From NCBI RefSeq assembly GCF_042654985.1, contig NZ_JBHSMT010000013.1, positions 310,001 to 374,000 on the forward strand: a DNA stretch of 64,000 nucleotides. Direction: 5' to 3'. The translations under genes and the position numbers were made by a program. Positions 51,876 through 61,415 of this stretch are shown here, piece by piece. Source of the stretch: Paraherbaspirillum soli (GTDB lineage Bacteria; Pseudomonadota; Gammaproteobacteria; Burkholderiales; Burkholderiaceae_D). A model generated the notes under the pieces. The model saw only the letters and a list, made by a program, of their open reading frames with translations, was not told where the DNA came from and ran no database searches. How positions within the stretch are numbered: position 1 is the stretch's first letter; every line of letters starts with the position of its first letter.

Positions 51876-54800
51876 TCAGGATAGGTCCGTGCAGACCAGC
51901 CCAACCTGCTCTATTCTCGCTGAAGACGATCGGGTCACGTCCTCATCGCGCCGATGAAACAGCTGGTACAAGATCGGCAGCACCAGCAAGGTCAGGATAG
52001 TCGATGACAAAATCCCGCCGATCACCACCGTCGCCAGTGGCCGCTGCACCTCGGCACCGGTGCCGGTGGCAATCGCCATCGGCACAAATCCCAGCGAAGC
52101 CACCAGCGCCGTCATCAGCACCGGCCGCAAGCGGGTCAGCGCGCCTTCCCGGATTGCGGCATCCAGTCCGCGTCCATCTTCACGCAAGCTGCGGATGAAG
52201 GCGATCATCACCAGGCCATTCAGCACCGCCACCCCGGACAAGGCGATGAAGCCGACCGCCGCTGAAATCGACATCGGGATGTCGCGCAACCACAGGGCGA
52301 CGATGCCGCCGGTCAATGCAAACGGGATGCCGCTAAACACCAGCAAGCCATCCTTCAGGTTGCCGAACATCGCAAACAACAAGGTCAATACCAACAGCAA
52401 GGCCACCGGTATCACGATTTGCAGGCGCTGGCTAGCCGATTGCAATTGCTCGAACTGGCCGCCCCAACTGGTCCAGTAGCCGGGCGGGATCTTGACTTGC
52501 TGTTGCAGCTGCTGTTCGGCCTCCGACACGAACGAGCCGATGTCGCGACCGCGCACGTTGGCGCTGACCACGATGCGCCGCTTGCCGTTTTCACGGCTGA
52601 CCTGATTTGGCCCCGGCGCCAGTTCCAGGCTGGCGACCTCGGCCAGTGGGATGTAATTGGTGCGGCCGTCGTCGCCCTGGGTGCGCGGCAAGGAGATCGG
52701 CAAGCGCTTGAGCGCCTCCAGATCGCTGCGCAAATTCTCCGGCAGACGCACCACGATATCGAAGCGGCGATCGCCCTGGAATAAGGTGCCGGCTTCCTTA
52801 CCGCCGATCGCCGTCGCGATGACTTCTTGCACGTCCGCAACGTTGAGGCCGTAACGCGCCGTTTTTTCTCGGTCGATATTGACCGTCAACATCGGCAAGC
52901 CGGAAGTCTGTTCGATCTTGATTTCCGCCGCGCCGCTGATCTTGCCCAGCAGCACCGCGACTTTACCGGCGGTGTCGTTCAGCACCGTCATGTCGTCGCC
53001 GAATATCTTGACCGCGACATCGCTGCGCACGCCGGAAATCAACTCGTTGAAACGCAGCTGGATCGGTTGCGAAAACTCGTAATTATTCCCAGGTATCTTC
53101 GCTGCCGCGTCTTGAATCGCCTCCAGCAATTGCGCCCGCGTCTTCTTCGGCTGCGGCCAGCTGCTCTCCGGCTTCAGCATGATGTAGCCGTCGGAGATAT
53201 TCGGCGGCATTGGGTCGGAAGCGATTTCGGCGGTGCCGGTGCGGGCGAACACGCGCTCGATTTCCGGAAATTTCTGCTTCAACGTGCGTTCGACCTGCTT
53301 TTGCATCTCCAGCGATTGCGTCAAGCTGGTGCCCGGAATGCGCAGCGCCTGAATCGCCATATCGCCTTCGTTCAGGCTAGGCACGAACTCGCTCCCCATG
53401 CGCGCCGCCAGCACACCAGACAGCACCAGCGCCACGGTGGCGCAGCCCAGCACCAACGCCTTGCGCTGCATCACGCGCTCCAGGATCGGCGCGTACAGGC
53501 GTTTGGCGCCGCGCATCAGGATGTTTTCGGTTTCAGCTACGCGGTTGCCGATGAACAAGGCGACCGCTGCCGGAATGAAGGTCATCGACAAAATCATGGC
53601 CCCGGCCAGCGCGATCACCACCGTCAGCGCCATCGGGTTGAACATCTTCCCTTCCACCCCGGTCAGCGCAAAAATCGGCAGGTAGACCACCATGATGATC
53701 AGTTGGCCGAACAGCAGCGGCCGGCGCGATTCTTTCGACGCGGCGAACACTTCGTGGAAGCGCTCGCTGCGCGTCAGCGGCCGGCCATGCTGCGCTTGGG
53801 CATGCGCCAGACGGCGTACGCAATTTTCAACGATCACCACCGCGCCGTCGATGATGATGCCGAAATCGAGCGCACCCAGGCTTAGCAAATTGGCGCTGAC
53901 CTTGTACGTCACCATGCCGGTAAACGTGAACAGCATCGACAGCGGGATCACCATCGCGGTAATGACAGCGGCGCGGATATTGCCGAGGAACAGGAACAGG
54001 ATCGCAATCACCAAGATCGCGCCTTCCAGCAAATTCTTCTTGACGGTGTTGATGGCCTTGTCGACCAATACCGTGCGGTCGTACACCGTGACTGCCGCCA
54101 CCCCTGCCGGCAAGCTGCGATTGATCTCGCGCATCTTGTTGTCGACCGCCTGCGACACGGCGCGGCTGTTCTCGCCGATCAGCATGAAGACCGTGCCGAG
54201 CACCACTTCGCGGCCGTTTTCCGTCGCCGCGCCGGTACGCAATTCGCGTCCGATCTCGACTTCGCCGACATCGCGGATACGGATCGGCACGCCCTGCACG
54301 TTGCCCAGGATGATGTTGCGAATGTCTTCCATCGAGCGCACCTGGCCCGGCGCCCGGATCAACAGCTGCTCGCCGCGTTTTTCGATATAACCGGCGCCGA
54401 CGTTGTTGTTATTCCGGTCCAGCGCTGTCACGATGTCCTGCAAGGTCAAGCCATACGATGCCAGTTTCTCCGGCACCGGCGCCACCTGGTATTCCTTGGC
54501 AAAACCTCCAATCGCGTTGATCTCGGTCACGCCTGTGACATTGCGCAGCTGCGGCTTGATGATCCAGTCCTGGATTTCCCGCAAATCGGTCGGCGTGTAA
54601 GCCGTGCCGTCCGCTTTCTTTGCGCCCTCCTGCGCTTCCACCGTCCACAGGTAAATCTCGCCCAGGCCGCTGGAAATCGGCCCCATCGCCGGCGCGATGC
54701 CGGGCGGCAGCTTGCCCTTCGCTTCCTGAATCCGCTCGTTCACCATCTGCCGCGCAAAGTAGATGTCGGTGCCGTCCTTGAAAATCACGGTGACCTGCGA

Positions 54801-55070
54801 CAGGCCGTAGCGCGACAAGGAACGGGTTTGCTCCAGGTTGGGCAAGCCGGACATCACCGTCTCGATCGGAAACGTGATCCGCTGCTCGGTTTCCAGTGGC
54901 GAATAACCGGCCGCCGCCGTATTGATCTGCACCTGGACATTGGTGATGTCCGGCACCGCGTCGATCGGCAACTTCTGATAGTTGGCGATACCGAGCGCAG
55001 CCATCGCGAATACGGCCAGCAGAATCAGCCAGCGCTGCTCAATCGAGAAACGTATGATGCGTTCAAACAT
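51876..55070 (-). CDS. czcA: CzcA/CusA-type heavy-metal RND efflux pump
   Basis: 1064-aa inner-membrane RND pump exporting divalent cations by proton antiport. The 12 TM segments and two large periplasmic loops are in the usual order. The HME-RND signature DFGIIIDGAVVIVEN in TM4 carries the proton-relay acids; the spacing points to Zn/Co/Cd rather than Cu/Ag types. The final 20 or so residues (DVTRSSSARIEQVG...) differ from the normal tail still present in the remnant at 49713, so the 3' end was replaced by insert DNA. Function is likely retained. Confidence 0.93.
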   Translation of the reverse strand: MFERIIRFSIEQRWLILLAVFAMAALGIANYQKLPIDAVPDITNVQVQINTAAAGYSPLETEQRITFPIETVMSGLPNLEQTRSLSRYGLSQVTVIFKDGTDIYFARQMVNERIQEAKGKLPPGIAPAMGPISSGLGEIYLWTVEAQEGAKKADGTAYTPTDLREIQDWIIKPQLRNVTGVTEINAIGGFAKEYQVAPVPEKLASYGLTLQDIVTALDRNNNNVGAGYIEKRGEQLLIRAPGQVRSMEDIRNIILGNVQGVPIRIRDVGEVEIGRELRTGAATENGREVVLGTVFMLIGENSRAVSQAVDNKMREINRSLPAGVAAVTVYDRTVLVDKAINTVKKNLLEGAILVIAILFLFLGNIRAAVITAMVIPLSMLFTFTGMVTYKVSANLLSLGALDFGIIIDGAVVIVENCVRRLAHAQAQHGRPLTRSERFHEVFAASKESRRPLLFGQLIIMVVYLPIFALTGVEGKMFNPMALTVVIALAGAMILSMTFIPAAVALFIGNRVAETENILMRGAKRLYAPILERVMQRKALVLGCATVALVLSGVLAARMGSEFVPSLNEGDMAIQALRIPGTSLTQSLEMQKQVERTLKQKFPEIERVFARTGTAEIASDPMPPNISDGYIMLKPESSWPQPKKTRAQLLEAIQDAAAKIPGNNYEFSQPIQLRFNELISGVRSDVAVKIFGDDMTVLNDTAGKVAVLLGKISGAAEIKIEQTSGLPMLTVNIDREKTARYGLNVADVQEVIATAIGGKEAGTLFQGDRRFDIVVRLPENLRSDLEALKRLPISLPRTQGDDGRTNYIPLAEVASLELAPGPNQVSRENGKRRIVVSANVRGRDIGSFVSEAEQQLQQQVKIPPGYWTSWGGQFEQLQSASQRLQIVIPVALLLVLTLLFAMFGNLKDGLLVFSGIPFALTGGIVALWLRDIPMSISAAVGFIALSGVAVLNGLVMIAFIRSLREDGRGLDAAIREGALTRLRPVLMTALVASLGFVPMAIATGTGAEVQRPLATVVIGGILSSTILTLLVLPILYQLFHRRDEDVTRSSSARIEQVGLVCTDLS

Positions 55071-55107
55071 GGGATGAGGTCCTTGATGTCATTGGCAGTA
55101 TGTTGAA

Positions 55108-56310
55108 TTAGTGAGCATGTTCGGCACTGCCTTTGCCCAGTTCAGCCTTGATAATGAAACTGCCGTCAGCCGCGTAACGCATTCCCGCCTCCAGCCCTTT
55201 GACGATTTCAACCTGTTTGCCATCGGCGCGGCCGGTGGTCACCGCTTGCGACTTGAAGCCATCCGCGATGCGGACAAATACGACTGGCTTGTCATCCACG
55301 TTCTGGATCGCCTCCGGCGCGATCGCCACCGGCACCTCGCTCTCTCCGACCGTGACCTCGACATTGACGAACAACCCCGGACGCCAGGCCATATCGGGAT
55401 TGGCCAGCGTGACGCGGGCCTTGGCGGTGCGCGTCTGCTCGCCCAGCAATGCGCCGACATAGGCCACGGTGCCGGTGGCGGTCGAGTCAAACGCGGTAGC
55501 CTTGATCCGTACTTTTTCGCCCAGACGCACCGCGTTCAAATCCTTGGCCGGCACCACCATCTCGGCCCAGACCGTGGACAGATCGGAGATCGTGAAAATG
55601 CTGGTGTCCTCTTTCACCGCCTCCCCCAGCGCGATGTGCTTTTCCGTCACCAGCCCGGCGAACGGCGCGCGGATTTCATAACGGCTCAGCGAATTTGAAT
55701 TGCCGGCGCCCAGCACATCCAGTTTTTGACGCGCATTCTGGACCGTGATTTCGGCTTCGTTCATGGCTTGGCGCGCTTGTTGCACATCCTGTTCGGCCGA
55801 AATTTTTTCATCCCACAGCTTTTTTTCGCGCCCGTAGGTGGTGCGGGCGAAAGCGAGCCGCTTCTGCGCCGCCAGCAGCTCGCTGCGCTGTTCGGCCAGG
55901 CCGGTGCTGGCCACCACGGCCAGCAATTGGCCTTTTTTCACTTGCTGACCGAGATTGACTGCCACCTGCTCGACCACGCCGGTCAGGCGCGGCACCACAT
56001 GCGCGGTGCGGTCTTCGTTAAAGCGGATTTCTCCCGGCAAGGTGATCGCAGTATTGATGCGCGCCGCGGCGGCGGTTCGAACGACGACGCCGGCGGCCTC
56101 GATTTGGGCATCGCTCAGTTCGACCTTGCCCTCTTCGTCATCGTCATGCTGCTCCGGACCGGCATGCGCGGAGGCCGCGGCTTGCTTGCCCTCGGTTTTG
56201 GGCGGCTCTACGCTGGTCGCTTGCCGTCCCGTAAAAAAAGCGCCGGCCAGCAGCACACAAACCGCGACGACAGCAGCGATCAGCGCTGTCTTTTTCGATG
56301 TGATTTTCAT
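55108..56310 (-). CDS. czcB: Efflux RND membrane-fusion protein CzcB
   Basis: 400-aa periplasmic adaptor with an N-terminal membrane anchor (about 9-27), an acidic/His linker (AHAGPEQHDDDEEGK), a helical hairpin (about 135-200) and lipoyl and barrel domains (GVVEQVAVNLGQQVKKGQLL; IRAPFAGLVTEKHIALGEAV). It joins CzcA to CzcC. The His-rich C-terminus (SAEHAH) may bind metal. It starts 9 bp after czcC and ends 37 bp before czcA. Confidence 0.93.
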   Translation of the reverse strand: MKITSKKTALIAAVVAVCVLLAGAFFTGRQATSVEPPKTEGKQAAASAHAGPEQHDDDEEGKVELSDAQIEAAGVVVRTAAAARINTAITLPGEIRFNEDRTAHVVPRLTGVVEQVAVNLGQQVKKGQLLAVVASTGLAEQRSELLAAQKRLAFARTTYGREKKLWDEKISAEQDVQQARQAMNEAEITVQNARQKLDVLGAGNSNSLSRYEIRAPFAGLVTEKHIALGEAVKEDTSIFTISDLSTVWAEMVVPAKDLNAVRLGEKVRIKATAFDSTATGTVAYVGALLGEQTRTAKARVTLANPDMAWRPGLFVNVEVTVGESEVPVAIAPEAIQNVDDKPVVFVRIADGFKSQAVTTGRADGKQVEIVKGLEAGMRYAADGSFIIKAELGKGSAEHAH

Positions 56311-56319
56311 GATGGATAT

Positions 56320-57642
56320 TTACAAAGAATCTGTTGACGGAGAAGTGCCCAGTACCCGCTCGATGTCGGTGGCCGCCCGGTGCGTGTCGGCGAGTGCGCG
56401 CAGAGTTTGCGACTTGGCTTGAAACAGGACGCGTTGCGCATCCAGCACTTCCAGGAAACTGAACTTGCCCAATTCAAAGCCTTTGAGCGTCCTGTCGTAG
56501 GTGTTCTGCGCAGACGGCAGGATCTCGCTTTGCAATGACGCCACTTGCAAACGTGCCAGCTTGAGGCGCTCATGCGCATCCAGCAGTTCCGCATTCAAGC
56601 GCACTTCCGCCCCCCGCAGTTCGTCGCGCGCCTTGTCGGAACGGCGCAATGCCTCCAGCAGATTGCCCTGATTGCGGTCGAACACCGGAATCGGCATCGC
56701 CAGCCCGACCACCAATTGATTGCGCCCCAATTCTTGCGCCCGTTTGGCGCCTACGCTGACGGTCACATCGGGCACCCGGCGGCTGCGCTCAAGCCGGGTC
56801 ATGGCCTCTCGCCGTTCGACTTCAAGCCTGGCGCGCTGCATGGCAGGCGCGCTCTGCAAACGCGTCAGCAATGACAGCAACTCCGGCAAAGGCGGCACCT
56901 GATCGAGCTGGCCGTCGACGCGGACAAAAGCCGCCGCCGCACTATCCAACGATGGATTGCCCCAGGTCGCGGCCAGGCGGCGCCGGCCGCTGCTGAGGGT
57001 GCTGACGGCTTGCTGCAGTTCGACGCCGACGCCGGCTTCTGCCACGCGCGCCTTGCTTTCTTCAAGCGGCGCGACTTTGCCGGCAGCGACGCGCTTGGCG
57101 GCGATCAAGGTCGCACGCTGGGCCAGCTGCAATGCGCTCTGCAACAACTGCACATGCTCTTGCGCTTCCAACACTTCAAAATAGCTGCCGACCACCAGGG
57201 CCTGAATATCGGCCCGTTTGGCAAGCAACTCAGCCTGAGCCGCATCCCGCCCTTTTTCCGCGACGGCGATGCGGGCACCGCGTTTACCGCCGGTTTCAAG
57301 CAGCTGATTCAACTGCAGCGTCGTGGTGCTGGTCTTCTTGCGCGTGTCTTCCTGCAAGATCGACAGCTCCGGATTCGGCCTGACGCCGGCCTGCACCAGC
57401 GACGCCTCGACGGCATCCAGCTCGCGCGCCGCTGCCGACAATTCCGGATTGGCGTTGAACGCCAACGCGATCGCCTGTTTCAGCGTCAGGCTGTTGCCGA
57501 TTTCGGCGGCAGGCGTCGGCGGCAATTTGTAATTGATGTTCGGCTTGCTCTCCGTTTGGCCTGCCGGCGCATCGCCGGCTTGCGCAAACGGCGCGGCGCA
57601 GACATACAGCGCCAGGCCGAACGGTAAGAGAAATTTGTTCAT
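56320..57642 (-). CDS. czcC: Efflux RND outer-membrane channel CzcC
   Basis: 440-aa TolC-like outer-membrane factor with a signal peptide (about 1-22, ending PFAQA). It has the long helical repeats of the OEP family (SLTLKQAIALAFNANPELSAA, NPELSILQEDTRKK, GKFSFLEVLDAQRVLFQAK). It is the first czc structural gene. A large hairpin separates it from the DUF4148 gene upstream. Confidence 0.93.
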   Translation of the reverse strand: MNKFLLPFGLALYVCAAPFAQAGDAPAGQTESKPNINYKLPPTPAAEIGNSLTLKQAIALAFNANPELSAAARELDAVEASLVQAGVRPNPELSILQEDTRKKTSTTTLQLNQLLETGGKRGARIAVAEKGRDAAQAELLAKRADIQALVVGSYFEVLEAQEHVQLLQSALQLAQRATLIAAKRVAAGKVAPLEESKARVAEAGVGVELQQAVSTLSSGRRRLAATWGNPSLDSAAAAFVRVDGQLDQVPPLPELLSLLTRLQSAPAMQRARLEVERREAMTRLERSRRVPDVTVSVGAKRAQELGRNQLVVGLAMPIPVFDRNQGNLLEALRRSDKARDELRGAEVRLNAELLDAHERLKLARLQVASLQSEILPSAQNTYDRTLKGFELGKFSFLEVLDAQRVLFQAKSQTLRALADTHRAATDIERVLGTSPSTDSL

Positions 57643-57658
57643 GGATATCCCCTGTCGG

Positions 57659-57722
57659 AATGATGCGCCCCCCCATCGGCCCGGACCGGGCCGTCATGCC
57701 GGGCGATGGAGGGCGCATCATT
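57659..57722. promoter_or_regulatory. Long hairpin between the DUF4148 gene and czcC
   Basis: Arms of about 19 bp starting AATGATGCGCCC pair with one mismatch and one bulge. Inside is GGCCCGG-A-CCGGGCC. There is no T-run on the transcribed strand. It may set different levels of the two genes or act as an attenuator. Confidence 0.65.
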
Positions 57723-57729
57723 TGTCACA

Positions 57730-58020
57730 TCAGGCGCCGGAATAGATCGAACTATTTGCCTGATGCGATGCGCAGCTGGTAACTTCCTGCACAGCCGTAG
57801 GCGCGTTGCCCTTGCTGCCGCTCTTGCCGCGTCCCTTGTTAGCGTCCGATGCCAGTCTTGGATATTGCGAATCGGGCACTGACATCTCGCCGTTAGCCCG
57901 CGCCTCCTTCATTTCGGCAATGACCTGTGCACGCGTCTTGCCTGCGGACGGCGCTTGCGCCATGACGCTGCCGGCAGCGGTCAACAAAGTAACAACAGCG
58001 ATCAATTGTTTGGCATTCAT
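57730..58020 (-). CDS. DUF4148 family small periplasmic protein
   Basis: 96 aa from MNAKQLIAVVTLL at 58020 after a GGAG site; the frame is open to 58146 but without support. It has a signal peptide ending SVMA, then the DUF4148 core (KTRAQVIAEMKEARANGEM). This family is common in Burkholderiales and often sits near metal-resistance and two-component genes; its function is unknown. It shares the 208-bp divergent promoter region with the response regulator gene. Confidence 0.8.
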   Translation of the reverse strand: MNAKQLIAVVTLLTAAGSVMAQAPSAGKTRAQVIAEMKEARANGEMSVPDSQYPRLASDANKGRGKSGSKGNAPTAVQEVTSCASHQANSSIYSGA

Positions 58021-58228
58021 TTTCAATCTCCAGAAAGTTAAGGAAAAATTCAACGAAGAAGTCAACGCTTGCCAGGAAGGTGTTCCAGATGACTGCATCG
58101 TTGGAACCCAGTGTAGAAAGAAGAGCAAAACAGAAAGATGACGCATGCATTACGGTTTTGTAATCCACAGCCGCTGCCTTATCGAAGATAATCAGCCGCG
58201 GACGCACATGAACACGCGGGAGGATGCG

Positions 58229-58900
58229 ATGCGGATTTTGTTGGTGGAAGACGAGCCTAAAGCTGGCGAATATTTGCGCAAGGGGCTCAGCGAATCAGGC
58301 TATATCGTCGATTGGGCGCAGACCGGGACCGACGGTTTGCACTGTGCGACTTCAGCCGATTACGACCTGATCGTATTGGACGTGATGCTGCCCGGCATGG
58401 ACGGCTGGAAAGTGATCAGCGAACTGCGCAAGACGCACCCGACTCCGGTGCTGTTCCTGACCGCGCGCGATCACGTGGAAGACCGCATCAAAGGACTGGA
58501 ACTGGGCGCCGACGATTATCTGGTCAAGCCGTTTGCGTTTGCCGAGCTGGTGGCCAGGATCCGCACCCTGTTGCGGCGCGGGCCGATCCGCGAATCCGAG
58601 TTGCTGCGCATCGCAGATATGGAAATCGACGTGATGAAGCGCCGCGTGACGCGCGGCGGCGAACGTATCGACCTGACCGCCAAGGAATTCGCGCTATTGC
58701 ATCTGCTGGCCAAGCGCCAGTACGAAGTGCTGTCGCGTTCGCTGATTGCGTCCCAGGTCTGGGACATGAATTTCGATAGCGACACCAACGTGGTCGACGT
58801 TGCGGTCCGGCGACTGCGCGCCAAGCTCGATGAGCCGTTTCCGCGCAAGTTGATCCACACCGTGCGCGGCATGGGTTATGTGCTGGAGGAACGCCCTTGA
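58229..58900 (+). CDS. czcR: Heavy-metal response regulator (CzcR/CusR type)
   Basis: 223-aa OmpR-family regulator starting MRILLVEDEPKAGEYLRKGL after GGGAGG. The phospho-acceptor is Asp51 (LIVLDVMLPGMDGW), with Lys100 in the receiver domain. The winged helix ends LIHTVRGMGYVLEERP. The close match to CzcR/CusR/IrlR, and the position opposite czcCBA, predict that it controls that operon. The frame upstream to 58145 is not used. Confidence 0.9.
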   Translation: MRILLVEDEPKAGEYLRKGLSESGYIVDWAQTGTDGLHCATSADYDLIVLDVMLPGMDGWKVISELRKTHPTPVLFLTARDHVEDRIKGLELGADDYLVKPFAFAELVARIRTLLRRGPIRESELLRIADMEIDVMKRRVTRGGERIDLTAKEFALLHLLAKRQYEVLSRSLIASQVWDMNFDSDTNVVDVAVRRLRAKLDEPFPRKLIHTVRGMGYVLEERP

Positions 58901-60300
58901 AGCTGGCTGCTCCGCGCTCGCTGACGATGCGCCTGGCCTTGCTGTTTGCGCTGGTGACGCTATCCACCTTTACCATCGTCGGCACTTATCTGTATTACTC
59001 GCTGGCGCAGCAACTCGATGCGCACGATGATCAAGAACTGCTCGGAAAAATCTCGCTGATGCGTCATCTGGTGGAAAAGGCAAACTCAATCGAGGCGATC
59101 CGCGCCAATCCGCATGCATTCATGGATGCCACGCTTGGGCACAACGACCTGCTGCTGATCCTGAAAACGGCCGATGGCGCACAACTGCTGGCGACCCGGC
59201 CTAGCGCCGGCACCCTACCCTTATTGCCGATTAGCGCAACCGATCGGACACCCAATCAAACATCTCGCTTAAACCTGACGACTTCATCCGGCTTGCCGGT
59301 ACGAGCGACAGCTATCTGGGGCGTCATCGAACTGACCGGAGAGAGAGTGCGCATCATCGTGGCGCACGACACCAGCGACAGCCTGAGCATGCTGGCGCGC
59401 TATAGCCAGCAAATTCTAGGCGCAGCGCTGTCCGGCGCCTTGGTGGCGGCATTGCTGGGTTACATCCTGGTGCGGCGGGGATTGCGCCCGACCCGCTCGA
59501 TTGCCAAACAGGCGCAATCGATTACCGCCCAGCGTCTGGATCAGGCGCTCGATGTGGCCAGCGCGCCTGAAGAATTGCAGCAACTGGTGGTCGCATTCAA
59601 CAGCATGCTGAACCGCTTGCACGATAGCTTCCAACGGCTGTCGCAGTTTTCCGCAGACTTGGCGCACGACTTGCGGACGCCGATCAACAACCTGATGGTG
59701 CAAACCCAGGTAGCGCTGGCGCAGCCGAGAACGTCGGACGAATACCAGGGCTTGCTGGAGTCGAACACCGAGGAGTATGAAAGATTGGCGCGCATGCTCG
59801 ACAACATGCTGTTTCTGGCGCGCGCCGATCACGCTCATGTCGCCGTCGCCCGCGAACAGCTGGACTGCGGCTCGGAGTTGCAGCGCATCGCCGACTATTT
59901 CGAAGGCGTCGCGGAAGACGCTGGCGTGCGCTTGACGGTCTATGCGCACGGCAGCGTCAGCGCCGATCCGATGCTGCTGCGACGCGCAGTCAGCAACCTG
60001 GTCGCCAATGCCATTCGCTACACGCCAGCCGGCCATGCCATCCGGCTACAGGCCGGGCCAGCGGATGGAGTGACCAACATCAGCGTCGGCAATCCCGGGC
60101 CGGCCATCGAGCCGTCCGCCATTCCCAGACTGTTCGACCGCTTCTACCGGGGCGATCAGGCCCGCAGCGATTCGGCATCGAGCACCGGACTGGGGCTGGC
60201 GATTGTGCAGTCCATCATGAAACTGCATGACGGCCAGGTCGAAGTTGTGCGTACGCCGGACCAGATGACCGTCTTCAGCTTAAGTTTTCCGAACCGTTGA
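58897..60300 (+). CDS. czcS: Heavy-metal sensor histidine kinase (CzcS/CusS type)
   Basis: 467-aa kinase starting with TTG that overlaps the czcR stop by 4 bp (TTGA). TM1 (about 12-34) and TM2 (about 172-193) flank a periplasmic sensor domain. HAMP and HisKA follow, with His257 (DLAHDLRTPI), and an ATPase domain with NLVANAIRYTP and TGLGLAIVQSI. The heavy-metal sensor kinase subfamily (TIGR01386) matches this layout. The metal sensed is unknown but should be that exported by Czc. Confidence 0.9.
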   Translation: MKLAAPRSLTMRLALLFALVTLSTFTIVGTYLYYSLAQQLDAHDDQELLGKISLMRHLVEKANSIEAIRANPHAFMDATLGHNDLLLILKTADGAQLLATRPSAGTLPLLPISATDRTPNQTSRLNLTTSSGLPVRATAIWGVIELTGERVRIIVAHDTSDSLSMLARYSQQILGAALSGALVAALLGYILVRRGLRPTRSIAKQAQSITAQRLDQALDVASAPEELQQLVVAFNSMLNRLHDSFQRLSQFSADLAHDLRTPINNLMVQTQVALAQPRTSDEYQGLLESNTEEYERLARMLDNMLFLARADHAHVAVAREQLDCGSELQRIADYFEGVAEDAGVRLTVYAHGSVSADPMLLRRAVSNLVANAIRYTPAGHAIRLQAGPADGVTNISVGNPGPAIEPSAIPRLFDRFYRGDQARSDSASSTGLGLAIVQSIMKLHDGQVEVVRTPDQMTVFSLSFPNR

Positions 60301-60304
60301 CATG

Positions 60305-60342
60305 AAAATAGCCCCTTGGATTGTTAATCTAAAGGGCTATTT
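60305..60342 (+). terminator. Terminator downstream of czcS
   Basis: AAATAGCCC and GGGCTATTT pair around a loop of about 20 nt, immediately after the czcS stop. The stem is AT/GC mixed and followed by only a few T, so it is moderately supported. Confidence 0.55.
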
Positions 60343-60390
60343 CGGAATGGGTTATTTCAAAACCAGAGCAGGCGGCATGCCGCCGCTTAT

Positions 60391-60906
60391 TCATTTGCCG
60401 ATGGCAATCACTTCCACCCGGCGCGCATCGGCATCGGTCCCGCCCAGCGAAACTTGCGGTTTCTCCAGCGTCACGCGCGCCGCTTCGACTCCGGCCAGCA
60501 CCAGCACATCGCGGACCGCCTTGGCGCGTTCTTTCGATACTTCCGCGTTGACCTCGGCATTGCCGCTGGCGTCGTGATAACCGGATACGGCAACCGTTGC
60601 CGCCGGGTTGGCTTTCAGGAAATTCACGACAGGCGCCAGATCATCGGCGGCGCTGGCCGGCACTTCTGCCTTGGCGGTTTCAAAGAAGATCTTCACGGCG
60701 ACAGCCGGTCCGGTCGCGGCCTGCGCGGCGAGCGCCGCCGGTGCAGAAGACTGTGCGGCAGCGGCATTCAGCAGCGCCGCATGGTCGCCCTTGCCTGCGG
60801 TGATGCCGAAATAAGCAGCCATCGCCAACACTGCCACGACGACTGTTCCGACGATTACCCCAATGATGGCCAATGCCGCTTTTTGTTCGTTGTCGTTGTT
60901 GTCCAT
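60391..60906 (-). CDS. OmpA-domain protein with N-terminal membrane anchor
   Basis: 171 aa: TM segment at about 11-35 (LAIIGVIVGTVVVAVLAM), an Ala-rich linker (45-68), then an OmpA/MotB peptidoglycan-binding domain (VKIFFETAKAEVPASAADDL, VSGYHDASGNAEVNAEVSKERAKAVRDVLV). The final RRVEVIAIGK is typical of the fold. It probably anchors the inner membrane to peptidoglycan. It has no obvious operon partner and converges on czcS. Confidence 0.85.
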   Translation of the reverse strand: MDNNDNEQKAALAIIGVIVGTVVVAVLAMAAYFGITAGKGDHAALLNAAAAQSSAPAALAAQAATGPAVAVKIFFETAKAEVPASAADDLAPVVNFLKANPAATVAVSGYHDASGNAEVNAEVSKERAKAVRDVLVLAGVEAARVTLEKPQVSLGGTDADARRVEVIAIGK

Positions 60907-61415
60907 GACTACGCTCCTGTTAGTGAATTACAAAAATAACATTCTATCCGAATAAATAATGCCACATGGAAATTCAAGGTTTCCAACAATGGCCACCTCG
61001 AAAAACCGTAAATGGTCGTGCACCAATTCGATCCAGCATTTGCACAAATAAGATGCACTAAGAGGTGCATCAAACCGAAAACTACTGTATTATCTGCGGC
61101 TGCGTTGCACTATAGGGCGCAAACAGCATGCCGCGGCGAATTCATCAAGTTGATTCCGCGCTCGCTGTAAAAAACAATAAGTAGCTACGCAAGCCTAAGC
61201 ATGTCCTGGCCCCAAATTGGGACATTGCATTGTAAAAGCCCTCCCGCCCAGTGTGTCGTTCCTGACACCGTCCCGGCGCAAAGCTTTTGTGCCGAAATTT
61301 CTTTGTATTTGTTTCTTAGTCATTTCGTTGGTTGGCGTTGCTTTTTTGCGCTCTCTGCATTCGTCGCATGGTCGACTGTTTGCAGGATCGGCGCTGCACT
61401 TTACGAAAGAAATTA
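60907..61415 (+). promoter_or_regulatory. 509-bp intergenic region with likely long leader of the DEAD-box gene
   Basis: No gene is seen. A perfect hairpin GATGCAC-TAAGAG-GTGCATC lies at 61052-61071 and a -10-like TATTAT at 61088-61093. If transcription begins there, the leader of the helicase mRNA is over 300 nt, with a pyrimidine-rich end. This resembles cold-responsive or self-regulated helicase genes. The minus-strand promoter of the OmpA-domain gene must also lie here. Confidence 0.4.
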
